Shown: positions 6,671-15,973 of the stretch, piece by piece
Layout: every line of letters begins with the position of its first letter
Numbering within the stretch: the first letter of the stretch is position 1
From: Bacteroidales bacterium
Lineage (GTDB): Bacteria > Bacteroidota > Bacteroidia > Bacteroidales > Muribaculaceae
Reading direction: 5' to 3'
NCBI GenBank assembly: GCA_004555955.1
Contig: SFJG01000030.1
Location: 1 to 22,603, forward strand
DNA: 22,603 nucleotides
Program-made: the position numbers and the translations under genes
Notes under the pieces: generated by a model
What the model was told of the DNA's origin: nothing
The model's database searches: none
Seen by the model: only the letters and a program-made list of their open reading frames with translations

Positions 6671-8848
6671 CTACCTCTTCAAATTGTTCTCGAAATAGTC
6701 GAGGAGTTTTGCGTAGAGGGTGGCTCTGACGTTGCATTTTTTGATAAAATGGTCTTCGTTTGTGTAGACCATCATATCGAAGAGTTTACCCTCGGAAGTC
6801 GCACGAGCAGCAAATTCATAGGTATTTGCCGGATGCACGTTGTCGTCAGTAGTTCCGGTGACGATGAGCAAGCGTCCGCGGAGATTGGCGGCGCGATTGA
6901 TGGCGGAACTTGCTTCGTAGCCCGCCTCGTTTTGCTGCGGTGTCAGCATAAAGCGCTCGGTGTAGATAGTGTCGTAGAGACGCCAATCGGTCACAGGAGC
7001 GACAGCAATGCCGGCGCAATAAGGAGCATTTGGCTCGGTCATTGCCATAATAGTTTCGTAGCCGCCGTAACTCCAGCCGAAAATGCCAATGCGGTCGGCA
7101 TCGACATACGGCAATTGAGCCATATGACGCGCAGCGGCTACCTGGTCGATGCTTTCGAGTTTACCGAGCTGCTTATAGACCAGCGAAGCGAATTCGTGGC
7201 CGCGACCGCCCGTACCGCGACCGTCGACACACGCCACAATGTAGCCTTGTTCGGCAGCATAATCGAGCCAATCCACATCCCATTCGTTCTTAACAAGTTG
7301 CGAACACGGTCCGCTATAGTGGTACATAATCACGGGATAGCGCTTCGACGCGTCAAAGTTGCTCGGCTTTATCATATAGCCGTTGAGCGTATATCCGGCG
7401 CTTTCGACCGTGAAGAATTCTTTTTTGGGCAAGCGACCGCTAAAACGCTCGGCGTAAGCACTGTTGGTTTCGATGTCGCGGAGTTTCTTGCCGGTAGTCG
7501 TGTTGTATAAAGTATAGACGTTGGGCGTATCTTTGTCGCTGTGGTTGAGCACATAATATGCCAAATTTGCGCTGAACTGCGCTTTATTGCTACCCTCAAC
7601 CTTCGAAAGGCGGCGCACAACGCCGTTTACGTCAATCGATGCAACGACCGACGTGAGCGGACCGTCTTGGTTGGAGCGGAAATAGAAACGGCGTGTCTTT
7701 GCATCGTAGCCGTAAAAGTCGAGCACCTCCCATTTGCCTTTGGTAATCTGACGCATAAGCGAACCTGCGTTAGAATATTGATAGAGGTGACAATAGCCGT
7801 CGCGCTCGCTTGCCACAACGAAGAAGCCGTCGAAATAGCGCGTCATCTCGGTCAAATCGGGATTAATCCACGTTTTCGACTTGTCGGTGTAGACAAGTTT
7901 GGCAACCGCCGAACGCGGATTGACGGCGTAGAGGCGCATCTCGTTCTGATTGCGGTTCAGGGTGTTGACCATCAATCGGTCGATAGTCGACGAAAACTCG
8001 ATACGATTGACGTAAGTTTCGTTGTCGACAGGTAGGTTCATCTTCTTGACTGCACGAGTTTCAACGTCGTAGCTGAGCACCGACACGCGCGAATTGCGCT
8101 CGCCGGCTACCGGATATTTGTAACTGATTTCGCCGGGATATTTGGCATACTCGTCCTTCGGATTGCATGCGCCGCGGTAGACCGGCAGGCTGTAGAGAGG
8201 CACTTCCGACTCGTCCCAGCGAATAAACGCCAACATTGTGTTGTCGGCAGACCAAGTCAACGACCCCGTCATACCAAATTCTTCTTGATAAACCCAATCG
8301 GGCACGCCGTTGGTCACGCTGTTCGCCTTGCCGTCGGTGGTTACAGCCACCTCCGTGCCGTAGTCGATTTTTGCCACATAGACGTTGCAGTCTCTAACGA
8401 AAGCAACCATACGGTCGTCCGACGACCACACCGGCACTTCCTGTTTGCCTGCTGTCGACAGCGGCTTGGCATTCTTGCGGCCTATGTCGTAGACCCAATA
8501 GTTTGCCTTGAACGAGCGACGATAGATGCGCTCGGTATCAGTATAAAGAAGCATCATTTTTTCGTTGGGCGACAGCACAAAACCGTCCCAGCACTTAATG
8601 TCGCAACCGTTGACGTCGTTGCTGTCGAAAACCACACCGACGCGCTTTCCCGTCGCATAGTCGAAGCGCTCCACGCGACTGCCGTCGGCACTCAGTTGCA
8701 AATATGTTGTCCCACTTGCTTCCGAAACCATCTCGCTCGGCACTGCCGGTCGGCTGTCGAGGCAACAATCTTCTAGCGTCAATTGTCCCGCTTGCGCGCT
8801 AAATGCCGCAATTGCAAGAGAAAGAAAAGCAAAAAATTTCGTTTTCAT
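6671..8848 (-). CDS. Dipeptidyl-peptidase IV-like S9 serine peptidase, exported
   Basis: This enzyme is expected to remove X-Pro (or X-Ala) dipeptides from peptide N termini in the periplasm or at the cell surface. The 725-residue protein has a signal peptide (MKTKFFAFLSLAIAAFSAQA), an N-terminal eight-bladed-propeller domain (about 40-470) and a C-terminal alpha/beta hydrolase. DWVYQEEF (184-191) supplies Glu189-Glu190, equivalent to the human DPP4 Glu pair that binds the substrate N terminus. The oxyanion Tyr511 lies in YSGPCSQ, and the triad is Ser593 (GWSYGG), Asp668 (TDDNVH) and His700 (NEDHF). The retained Glu pair favours DPP4-type exopeptidase over endopeptidase or acylaminoacyl-peptidase. 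Length is usual for the family. All key residues are intact. Confidence 0.94.
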   Translation of the reverse strand: MKTKFFAFLSLAIAAFSAQAGQLTLEDCCLDSRPAVPSEMVSEASGTTYLQLSADGSRVERFDYATGKRVGVVFDSNDVNGCDIKCWDGFVLSPNEKMMLLYTDTERIYRRSFKANYWVYDIGRKNAKPLSTAGKQEVPVWSSDDRMVAFVRDCNVYVAKIDYGTEVAVTTDGKANSVTNGVPDWVYQEEFGMTGSLTWSADNTMLAFIRWDESEVPLYSLPVYRGACNPKDEYAKYPGEISYKYPVAGERNSRVSVLSYDVETRAVKKMNLPVDNETYVNRIEFSSTIDRLMVNTLNRNQNEMRLYAVNPRSAVAKLVYTDKSKTWINPDLTEMTRYFDGFFVVASERDGYCHLYQYSNAGSLMRQITKGKWEVLDFYGYDAKTRRFYFRSNQDGPLTSVVASIDVNGVVRRLSKVEGSNKAQFSANLAYYVLNHSDKDTPNVYTLYNTTTGKKLRDIETNSAYAERFSGRLPKKEFFTVESAGYTLNGYMIKPSNFDASKRYPVIMYHYSGPCSQLVKNEWDVDWLDYAAEQGYIVACVDGRGTGGRGHEFASLVYKQLGKLESIDQVAAARHMAQLPYVDADRIGIFGWSYGGYETIMAMTEPNAPYCAGIAVAPVTDWRLYDTIYTERFMLTPQQNEAGYEASSAINRAANLRGRLLIVTGTTDDNVHPANTYEFAARATSEGKLFDMMVYTNEDHFIKKCNVRATLYAKLLDYFENNLKR

Positions 8849-8873
8849 AATAATATATATTTTATTTGCTTTG

Positions 8874-8904
8874 CAAATTTACAAAAACTTTTTGAAAGAG
8901 CAAT
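8874..8904 (-). promoter_or_regulatory. Probable promoter of the DPP4-like gene
   Basis: On the reverse strand, TAAATTTG (8881 down to 8874) matches the -7 box TAnnTTTG. A weak -33-like ATTG lies 19 bases upstream (8904-8901). The start point would fall near 8867, leaving a leader of about 18 bases. Confidence 0.55.
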
Positions 8905-8964
8905 TGAGCGTATGAGGCTTCTGTAAAATAGCAAAAATGCGGTGTTTAGTTACGTACCAATAAA

Positions 8965-8980
8965 TTTTTGTTGACAAAAA
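8965..8980. promoter_or_regulatory. Perfect inverted repeat in the divergent promoter region
   Basis: TTTTTGT (8965-8971) and ACAAAAA (8974-8980) are perfect reverse complements around a 2-base centre. The element lies between the divergent DPP4-like and 784-aa secreted-protein genes, centred about 57 bases upstream of the latter's predicted start point. The symmetry and position suggest a regulator-binding site, but A/T-rich palindromes can arise by chance. Confidence 0.35.
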
Positions 8981-9015
8981 CGGCAAATTTATCAAAATGT
9001 GTAAGAATTTTTACA

Positions 9016-9023
9016 TACCTTTG
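9016..9023 (+). promoter_or_regulatory. -7 box upstream of the 784-aa secreted protein gene
   Basis: TACCTTTG matches the Bacteroidetes -7 consensus TAnnTTTG and is followed by GCAAATAA. No TTTG lies at the usual 19-20-base distance upstream, so the promoter may be weak or activator-dependent. Transcription would begin near 9030, giving a leader of about 44 bases. Confidence 0.65.
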
Positions 9024-9073
9024 CAAATAAGTTTCACCCGAAGACAAACAAACAATATACTAAATTCATCATT

Positions 9074-11428
9074 ATGAAACGAAAATTACTTATTCTTATT
9101 GGTATCGCACTGCCGGCATTGATGTGGGCAGGGAAATCGACGCCTTATTCAACAATCTTTTACGGCGACGATGAATGGACCATCATCGACGCCAACGGCG
9201 ACGGCAAAACATGGACAAAAGAATCCGGCTCGTCGTACAGCTCTGCCGACGGAGCCTCCGGCGGCATAAAATACGCATACAACAGCAGTAAATCCGGCGA
9301 CGATTGGTGCATTTCGCCTGCAATAACTCTCGAAGCCGGCAAAGAATATAAACTAAAAATTTGGGAAAAGGCTTACCAATCTTCATTGCCGGAAAATTAC
9401 AAGGTGTTTCTTGCGCAAGAAAACACGATTGAAGCGCTAACTACCGGAACTACACTTTTAAATCGTGAAGGTGTTAAAACCACGTCATGGACAAAACAGG
9501 CAACCACCTTTACGGTAGAGACCACCGGCGACTACTATTTCGGCGTCTATGAGTGTTCGGAAAAAAATATGTTTAACCTATACGTGACTAATTTCTACGT
9601 AGCCGAGAACGTGCTAACGCCGGGAAGTCCCACAGGACTAACTGCTACCGAAGACCCCGCAGGTGCGCTGAAAGTCGACCTGTCGTGGACATTACCTACT
9701 GTTGACGACGACGGTGCTGCATTGGCGGAAGATGCTATTACGGGCGTCAAAGTGTATCGCGACGACGAACTCATCGCCACTTTGGAAGGTCAAGCCACGT
9801 CGATGACCGACACCGAAGCCTTAGGTCTTACCGAAGGATTCCACAACTATTCGGTTTCTGCGCTTATCGGCTCGGCAGAAGGGCCAAAAGCGACGATTCG
9901 CTCGCGCTACATAGGTCCGATTGAGGCACAAACATTGCCTTGGACTTCCGACTTTTCAAGCGCGGATATCCTCAATTCTATGTGGAAAATTGTCAAAGGC
10001 GCAAACAGTACGGCGACTGAGAACTGGAAATACTACACAAGTACATACTACGGCAACGCAGCACAATTCGCTCCCGGAAGTAGCAAAGCACTCGACGACT
10101 GGTTGATTACCCCACCGCTTAAGTTCGAGCACGCCGGTACTTACAAGGTGGTATTCAACAGCAAATACAACGACTATGCGAAGGAAATTAATTTCGGTGT
10201 AGCATTAGGAAAAGGCGCCGACATCAGCACTTACTCAACCATTGCCACATACGACAAAATCGGCTCAACGGCAGCTGACTACGAATGCGTATTCGAGATT
10301 ACCGAACCCGGCGAATACAACATCGGCTTCCACGCAGGTATGGCAAATTCGAACTACTCAACATATTATATCTACTCGGTAAATGTCAAAGAAATGGTCA
10401 TCTTGCCCGGCGTGGCAACCGAACTGGCTGTCGTTGCCGACCCCAACTACGATTTGAGCGCAACACTGACATGGAAGAACCCGACTACGACTAACGTAGA
10501 GGGCGTTGCCGTAACCGAATTGACAAAAGCCGTAGTTTATCGAAACGGCGAACAAATTGCCGAAATCACCGAAGGCATCGTACCGGGCGAAACTTCTACC
10601 TACGTCGACACTGAAGTGCCGAGCGCAGGCAAATACACCTACGCCGTTGAAATCTACAGCGCTGAAGGCAAAGCCGAAGGCGATGCGCCGACAGTGGTTT
10701 GCGACTGGATTGGCGGCGGTTTGGCATTGCCCTACACTGCCGACTACAACGACTGGCAGATTTGGAACGTAAATGCCGACAAAAACTCTTGGGACGAAGA
10801 AATAACTTGGAACAAGAAATCCGACGGCAGCAAAATCTACATCGTTTCGAACAACAACACTCCCAACGATTGGGCAATCAGCCCGCGCTTGACGCTCGTC
10901 AAAGGTATGTACTACGACATCACCGTTAAGTCGTGGACAGGCATGGACGGCGAACCTCCTTACACCTGGGAATTGGCATACGGCACAAGCACCGACCCCG
11001 AATCGATGGTTGCCATTACAACCGTAACTACCAATGTTAAGGACCTGTCGGAAGCTCAACAAGACGTAATCACAATTTGTGTCGACGAACCCGATGCTGT
11101 TTGCAGTCTTCCGGTTGTTCCTTATGGTGTACGCACTATCGGCATTCACGCCATCAACAAGGGCGCTGTTCAAATCGGCGACTTGACAATCGGCGAAAGC
11201 ACGGCTTCGGTTGGCGCAATCAATCGTAACGCAGACATCCGAGTGGTTGGCGGCAACATCGTGTTCAGCGGCTTGGCTCGTAAGATGACAATCGTCGACC
11301 TCAGCGGAAAAATCGTGGCTTCGGCTAACGCATGCAGCACTTACAACATCAGTGCTCTCGCAAGCGGTTCTTACATCGTTTCGGCATACATCGACGGACG
11401 CCACACGGTATGCAAAATCTTTAAATAA
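9074..11428 (+). CDS. Secreted multidomain protein with choice-of-anchor-J-like modules and a T9SS-like C-terminal domain
   Basis: A 784-residue exported protein beginning with a signal peptide (MKRKLLILIGIALPALMWA). Three jelly-roll modules resembling choice-of-anchor J/cleaved adhesin domains occupy about 22-178, 284-440 and 545-712; each carries the hallmark D/N-D-W-x-I-S/T-P (76-82, 341-347, 598-604). Fn3-like modules lie between them (about 181-278 and 442-540; LSWTLPTVDDDG and LTWKNPTTTNVEG). Residues about 720-784 resemble a type A T9SS sorting domain: MTIVDLSGKIVAS, then ISALASGSYIVSAYIDGR and a basic KIFK end. Such domains direct export and cell-surface attachment through the type IX system, whose machinery is not in this window. 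Ligand and role are unknown. Adhesion, matrix or glycan binding is inference. Confidence 0.85.
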   Translation: MKRKLLILIGIALPALMWAGKSTPYSTIFYGDDEWTIIDANGDGKTWTKESGSSYSSADGASGGIKYAYNSSKSGDDWCISPAITLEAGKEYKLKIWEKAYQSSLPENYKVFLAQENTIEALTTGTTLLNREGVKTTSWTKQATTFTVETTGDYYFGVYECSEKNMFNLYVTNFYVAENVLTPGSPTGLTATEDPAGALKVDLSWTLPTVDDDGAALAEDAITGVKVYRDDELIATLEGQATSMTDTEALGLTEGFHNYSVSALIGSAEGPKATIRSRYIGPIEAQTLPWTSDFSSADILNSMWKIVKGANSTATENWKYYTSTYYGNAAQFAPGSSKALDDWLITPPLKFEHAGTYKVVFNSKYNDYAKEINFGVALGKGADISTYSTIATYDKIGSTAADYECVFEITEPGEYNIGFHAGMANSNYSTYYIYSVNVKEMVILPGVATELAVVADPNYDLSATLTWKNPTTTNVEGVAVTELTKAVVYRNGEQIAEITEGIVPGETSTYVDTEVPSAGKYTYAVEIYSAEGKAEGDAPTVVCDWIGGGLALPYTADYNDWQIWNVNADKNSWDEEITWNKKSDGSKIYIVSNNNTPNDWAISPRLTLVKGMYYDITVKSWTGMDGEPPYTWELAYGTSTDPESMVAITTVTTNVKDLSEAQQDVITICVDEPDAVCSLPVVPYGVRTIGIHAINKGAVQIGDLTIGESTASVGAINRNADIRVVGGNIVFSGLARKMTIVDLSGKIVASANACSTYNISALASGSYIVSAYIDGRHTVCKIFK

Positions 11429-11443
11429 CATAACGTAACATCA

Positions 11444-11493
11444 AAAAGGGACAGCGCCAACAATCGAACGGCGCTTCCCTTTTTTATTTTTTT
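11444..11493 (+). terminator. Terminator or attenuator between the two secreted-protein genes
   Basis: GGGACAGCGCC (11448-11458) pairs with GGCGCTTCCC (11470-11479) with a single bulged C at 11452; flanking A and T runs extend the stem. A long T-tract (11480-11493, one A) follows. It lies 19 bases after the upstream stop and ends 3 bases before the next ATG at 11497, so the downstream gene has no room for a separate promoter after it. Confidence 0.85.
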
Positions 11494-11496
11494 ACA

Positions 11497-14400
11497 ATGA
11501 AAAGACTTCTAATCTTGCCGGTGATGGCTCTTTTGCTCGCAAGCACAGCCTTCGGCGAAAGTCCTGTAAAGGCACTAAAAAGCGCATCACCATCCGCGCA
11601 ACGACATTGCACAGCGTCGGTACTCAAGCAGCGACACACCGTATTGGCAACGACAGCGCCGCAAGTGCTTCTCACAGTGCCGGGTTCTAACACACGGCTG
11701 TGTGCAACTATGGTCTACAATGACGATTGGGGCACAACCGATGCCAACGGCAACTACCTTAAACCCATAACCGCCGGAGTGTACACAATTCCGGCAAAAC
11801 CCGAAGGCACAATCTCCTCGCTCTATCAAAACACCGATTTCACGAAAATGCGCTGCGGTGTGAAAGTCAATAACACATACTACGTTGTCAGCGCCTCTAC
11901 CGACGGCGCTACGGCTTCTATCAGCGAATATTCCACAACGTCGTGGAATCGAAGTCGCAACGAAGAGACCGACATCGTCAACGTAGCAACCGACTTGACC
12001 TACGACCCCACGACGGGCAAGGTCTACGGTGCATTCTACAATATGGAAACCGACGAATACGACCGCTTCTGCTCTTTCAGCCTCACCATGGCAGAAGCCA
12101 CCGATATCGGCGACTTGGAGCGACGCGTGTCGGCAATGGCATGCAATGACGCCGGCGAAATCTACGCCATTTGGGGTTACACCGGATGGCTCGTCAAATT
12201 AGACAAAAAGACGGGACGTTATACCCAAATAGGCAAAACGGGTATCTACCCGGAATATAACAACACCATGGCATTCGGCTCCGACGGCGTGTTATATTGG
12301 GCTGCAACTGACGATAACGGCAATGCTGCGCTCTACAGCGTCGACACAACAACCGGCGCCGCAACGAAAATCTACGATATGCCCGGCAATGCGGAATTCT
12401 CCGGAATGTTTGCCCTACCACTGTCGATTCCCGACTCAGCTCCCGACGCTGTTACCAACATAACGGTGGCTTTCGATTCAGACTTCGCCACAACGGGACG
12501 AATTGCGTTTACCGCACCTGCTCGCACAGCAAACGGGACGACTCTTACAGAGCCTATTTCGGCAATTGTGGCAGTCAACGGTATGGAAGTTGAAATTGTT
12601 GAAAACATTCAACCCGGAGCAAATGTAAAAACACCGACGATAACATTTACGGAAGGGCTGCAAAGCATAGAAATCACGACAGCCAACAGTACCGAACGCG
12701 GCAAGACTGCCTCGACGACGGTATGGGTGGGCGAAGACTTGCCTACTGCAGTCACCGACTTAAGTGTTTCAATCGTCGATGGTATTCCCGAAGTAAGTTG
12801 GACGGCTCCTACCGAAGGCGCTCACGGTGGCAAAATCAATGCCGAAGCATTGCGCTACACTGTAACTCGCTATCCCGGCGGCACATTGATTGCCGACCGA
12901 CAAACCGCGACATCGGTTAAAGACTTTGACATAGGTTCGGCGGCGGCAGCAGTCTACTACGAAGTGGTCGCCTCAACCGACAAAGGCGACGGCGAAAGTG
13001 CACGAACCGAAAAGATTGTGGTCGGAAACGGCTACACTGTGCCTTTTGTCGAAACGTTCGACACACAAGACGCTTTCGATCTGTGGACTGTGATTGACCG
13101 CAACGGTGGCTCGACATGGAAGTTCGACAGTGGTCGCGTCCACTATAAATACAACAACGAAAGCATCGACGGCGACGATTGGCTGGTTTCGCCTCGCATT
13201 GCGCTCAAAAGCGGAACGACATATATGCTGTCTTTCGATGCTCAGACATTCAACTCGACAAACTACTATGAAAACTTCACGGTAGCACTCGCCACCGACT
13301 CTCAAGCAGACTCGCACGTCGTACTTAAAGAATTTACCAACTATTATAGCACGACGGGCGAAACTCACAAGATTTCTATGAACGTCGATGCCGACGGCTA
13401 CTATTATTTAGGTTTTCACGATTCGAGCGACGGCAAAAAAGGATGGTCGCTCTACTTGGACAACATCGGCATAAAGTCGCTGGAGGGAGCTCTTCCTGCC
13501 GCGCCGACCAATGCACGAGCAACGGCTGCTGCAGAAGGCGCTCTGCGTGCCGAGATTTCCTTTACCGCGCCGACAACCGACATAAACGGAGCCAACCTCG
13601 CCGACAACTTGACCGTATCAATCGTCCGCAACAACGACACAACGCCTTGCTTCAGCCGTTCCGCAACGCCGGGCGAAGACATCCGCTGGACTGACGATGC
13701 AATAACTGCGAGCGGAACTTACTCCTACCGAATCTACGCATCCAACGAGTTAGGCAACGGCATTGAAGCCAAAGTGTCGGCTTTTGTCGGACTCGACGCT
13801 CCGGCTGCCGTTGTATTTACAAATGCCAAAGCGACCGACACGTCTGCTACTATCGAATGGACTACGCCGACTACCGGCGTCAACGGCGGATACTTCAACC
13901 CTGCCGATTTGCACTATCGCATCTTGCGCAGCGATGGTACGGTTGTTGCCGAGCAGACTAACGAAACATCGTTGACCGACATCAACATACCCTTGACCAA
14001 CCAACAAGAATACATCTACTACGTCGTTACACCATATGCCGGCGACCGAAAAGGCTCTTATGCCGTTTCGCCTTACCTGATTGTGGGTACGCCATACGAC
14101 GTTCCATTTGCCGAACGATTCAAGAATAGCGACATGGAACGATATCCATGGATAAGCGACCCGATAGACGACGGCGCGGCATGGACACTGCAAGACAACG
14201 GCGTCAATCCTGCCACTGCCGACCAAAGCGGCGACAACGGTCTTGCAACATTCAACAGCGCAGATGCTCCACAAGGCAGTCGCGCCGAACTTTCGTCACC
14301 GAAAGTGTCGCTTGCCGGGCTGACCGCTCCCGAACTGAGTTTTATGCTCTACCACACCACAACACCGGGCAATGACCGCATTACGGTTAAAGTACATGTC

Positions 14401-15927
14401 AACGATGAGACGCACGACGTTGCCTACGGCACGTTTACTCGTCAAAGCGACGTAGTAGGCTGGCAACGTCACACGGTTGACTTGTCATCGTTTGTCGACG
14501 CCGGAACGATTCGCGTGGCTTTTGTCGGAGAAAGCGACGGCTGCGAAAACATCCACATTGACAATATCACTATCGACGAGGCTCAACTCGTCGACTTGCA
14601 GTTGACAGACGTCAGCGGACCTCGTCGAATTGCAGTCGGCATAGATGCTACCTACAACGTCGTTGTAACCAATATCGGACATACCGCAATCGATGGAGCA
14701 ACCCTCACGCTCAGCGAAGCCGAAAACGTTGTAGCACGCGCCTCTATTAATGCTTTAGAGCCGAACCAAACGGTCACAATTCCGCTAACGTGCAGATTCG
14801 CCGACTCGGCAATGCATCAGCTGACGGCTCGCATCGTAAGCAATGCTGACGCAAACGACGCCAACAATAAGGCTGAAATTACAACCGTATCGGTCGAACC
14901 TGTCATTCCGGCACCCTACGACGCTACGTCGCAAGCCGTTGCCGAAGGCATCGAAATCACGTGGAAAGCGCCTTTCACACGCGGCTCCGTGACCGACGAC
15001 ATTGAAAGTTATCAAGATTGGGCAATTGCCGACATCGGCGACTGGACGACCATCGACCTCGACCACGACACAACCTACGGCATTCAAAAAGACCTCGACG
15101 AATACCCCAACGAATACGACCCCAAGGCATTCCAAGTGTGCAACGCACATACCCTAGGAATCGACATCTGGGACGAAGGCAAGCCGCATTCGGGCAACAA
15201 GATGCTGATGGCAATGTCGTCAATCAACTACGTCAACAACGACTGGCTGATTTCGCCGCAACTCAACGGCAGCGAGCAGACCGTTTCGTTCTACGCCAAG
15301 AGTTTCACCACCGACGACATCGCGCCCGAACGTATGCGCGTGCTCTACAGTATGGGCGGCACCGACCCGACGGAATTCGTTCAAATTCATACCGACGACT
15401 ACATCGAACTGCCCGACGCATGGACGCGCTACACATGGACGCTTCCCGAAGGAGCACGACATTTCGCAATCAACTGCGTTAGCAACAATTCGTTTGCGCT
15501 CTTCGTCGACGACCTGTCGTACAACGACCTGACAGTGCCGCCACTCACTCTCCGCGGCTACGAAATCTATCGCAACGACGAACTCGTGGCAACCACCGAC
15601 CAAACGCGGTGGGTCGACACATCGCCGGTCGACAAAGCCACCTACAAAGTGCGCGCCCTCTATGAGCGTTGGACCAGCGACTTTGCGGACGTAATAGCCG
15701 GACAAGGTGCAGTCGACGGCATCAAATCTACTATAGCCAACGTCTACGGTAGCCGACAAAGCATCGTCGTCATCGGTGCAAGGGGCAACACCATGAAAGT
15801 ATACGGAATCGACGGTCGTCCTCTCAACGAAGTAGTCATCGACCGAACACATTACACTCTCGACATCGCCCCGGGGATATACATAGTGGAACTCGATAAT
15901 AAGTCATTTAAAATCGTAGTGCATTAA
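11497..15927 (+). CDS. Very large secreted multidomain protein with choice-of-anchor-J, Fn3 and T9SS-like C-terminal domain
   Basis: A 1476-residue exported protein with a signal peptide (MKRLLILPVMALLLASTAFG). Residues about 65-315 look like repeated beta-propeller blades (YDPTTGKVYGAFYN; GEIYAIWGYTGWLVKLDKKT). Fn3-like modules follow. Jelly rolls of the choice-of-anchor-J type lie at about 511-663 (GDDWLVSP at 559-566), 865-1029 (ending IHIDNITID; the DDW motif is replaced by AELSSPKVSL) and 1167-1344 (NNDWLISP at 1248-1254). A CARDB-like module occupies about 1031-1135 (YNVVVTNIGHTAIDGATLTL). The last 75 residues resemble a T9SS sorting domain (MKVYGIDGRPLNE, DIAPGIYIVELDN, KIVVH). It is related in architecture to the preceding 784-aa protein and probably cotranscribed by readthrough of the intervening hairpin. 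Ligand unknown. Confidence 0.87.
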   Translation: MKRLLILPVMALLLASTAFGESPVKALKSASPSAQRHCTASVLKQRHTVLATTAPQVLLTVPGSNTRLCATMVYNDDWGTTDANGNYLKPITAGVYTIPAKPEGTISSLYQNTDFTKMRCGVKVNNTYYVVSASTDGATASISEYSTTSWNRSRNEETDIVNVATDLTYDPTTGKVYGAFYNMETDEYDRFCSFSLTMAEATDIGDLERRVSAMACNDAGEIYAIWGYTGWLVKLDKKTGRYTQIGKTGIYPEYNNTMAFGSDGVLYWAATDDNGNAALYSVDTTTGAATKIYDMPGNAEFSGMFALPLSIPDSAPDAVTNITVAFDSDFATTGRIAFTAPARTANGTTLTEPISAIVAVNGMEVEIVENIQPGANVKTPTITFTEGLQSIEITTANSTERGKTASTTVWVGEDLPTAVTDLSVSIVDGIPEVSWTAPTEGAHGGKINAEALRYTVTRYPGGTLIADRQTATSVKDFDIGSAAAAVYYEVVASTDKGDGESARTEKIVVGNGYTVPFVETFDTQDAFDLWTVIDRNGGSTWKFDSGRVHYKYNNESIDGDDWLVSPRIALKSGTTYMLSFDAQTFNSTNYYENFTVALATDSQADSHVVLKEFTNYYSTTGETHKISMNVDADGYYYLGFHDSSDGKKGWSLYLDNIGIKSLEGALPAAPTNARATAAAEGALRAEISFTAPTTDINGANLADNLTVSIVRNNDTTPCFSRSATPGEDIRWTDDAITASGTYSYRIYASNELGNGIEAKVSAFVGLDAPAAVVFTNAKATDTSATIEWTTPTTGVNGGYFNPADLHYRILRSDGTVVAEQTNETSLTDINIPLTNQQEYIYYVVTPYAGDRKGSYAVSPYLIVGTPYDVPFAERFKNSDMERYPWISDPIDDGAAWTLQDNGVNPATADQSGDNGLATFNSADAPQGSRAELSSPKVSLAGLTAPELSFMLYHTTTPGNDRITVKVHVNDETHDVAYGTFTRQSDVVGWQRHTVDLSSFVDAGTIRVAFVGESDGCENIHIDNITIDEAQLVDLQLTDVSGPRRIAVGIDATYNVVVTNIGHTAIDGATLTLSEAENVVARASINALEPNQTVTIPLTCRFADSAMHQLTARIVSNADANDANNKAEITTVSVEPVIPAPYDATSQAVAEGIEITWKAPFTRGSVTDDIESYQDWAIADIGDWTTIDLDHDTTYGIQKDLDEYPNEYDPKAFQVCNAHTLGIDIWDEGKPHSGNKMLMAMSSINYVNNDWLISPQLNGSEQTVSFYAKSFTTDDIAPERMRVLYSMGGTDPTEFVQIHTDDYIELPDAWTRYTWTLPEGARHFAINCVSNNSFALFVDDLSYNDLTVPPLTLRGYEIYRNDELVATTDQTRWVDTSPVDKATYKVRALYERWTSDFADVIAGQGAVDGIKSTIANVYGSRQSIVVIGARGNTMKVYGIDGRPLNEVVIDRTHYTLDIAPGIYIVELDNKSFKIVVH

Positions 15928-15945
15928 GCGCTACGATTTTTTTTG
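15910..15945 (+). terminator. Terminator overlapping the 3' end of the 1476-aa gene
   Basis: AAAATCGTAG (15910-15919) pairs perfectly with CTACGATTTT (15931-15940); three inner pairs (15920-15922 with 15928-15930, one G-U) leave the loop ATTAA. Eight T's (15937-15944) follow or close the stem. The left arm encodes the last residues of the protein, and the stop codon TAA (15925-15927) lies in the loop. Confidence 0.82.
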
Positions 15946-15973
15946 TCAATTTCGTTAATTTGTATTAACTTCG
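15942..15973 (+). promoter_or_regulatory. Probable mscL promoter
   Basis: TTTG (15942-15945), at the end of the preceding terminator's T-tract, is 20 bases upstream of TAACTTCG (15966-15973), a -7 box with one mismatch to TAnnTTTG. The start point would lie near 15980, with a leader of about 20 bases. Confidence 0.55.

Noticed and set aside
10358..11431. Long open frame (357 codons) on the reverse strand within the 784-aa secreted-protein gene
   Set aside because: It lies fully antisense to a gene with a signal peptide, repeated modules and a conserved tail. Its protein shows no domain, and the frequent GAC/GTC/TCG codons of the real gene keep the antisense frame free of stops.
13750..14274. 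Reverse-strand open frame inside the 1476-aa gene (and similar ones at 12973-13368, 14785-15150, 15220-15852)
   Set aside because: All are antisense shadows of a continuous modular protein, with Cys/Arg/Val-rich low-plausibility translations and no promoter.
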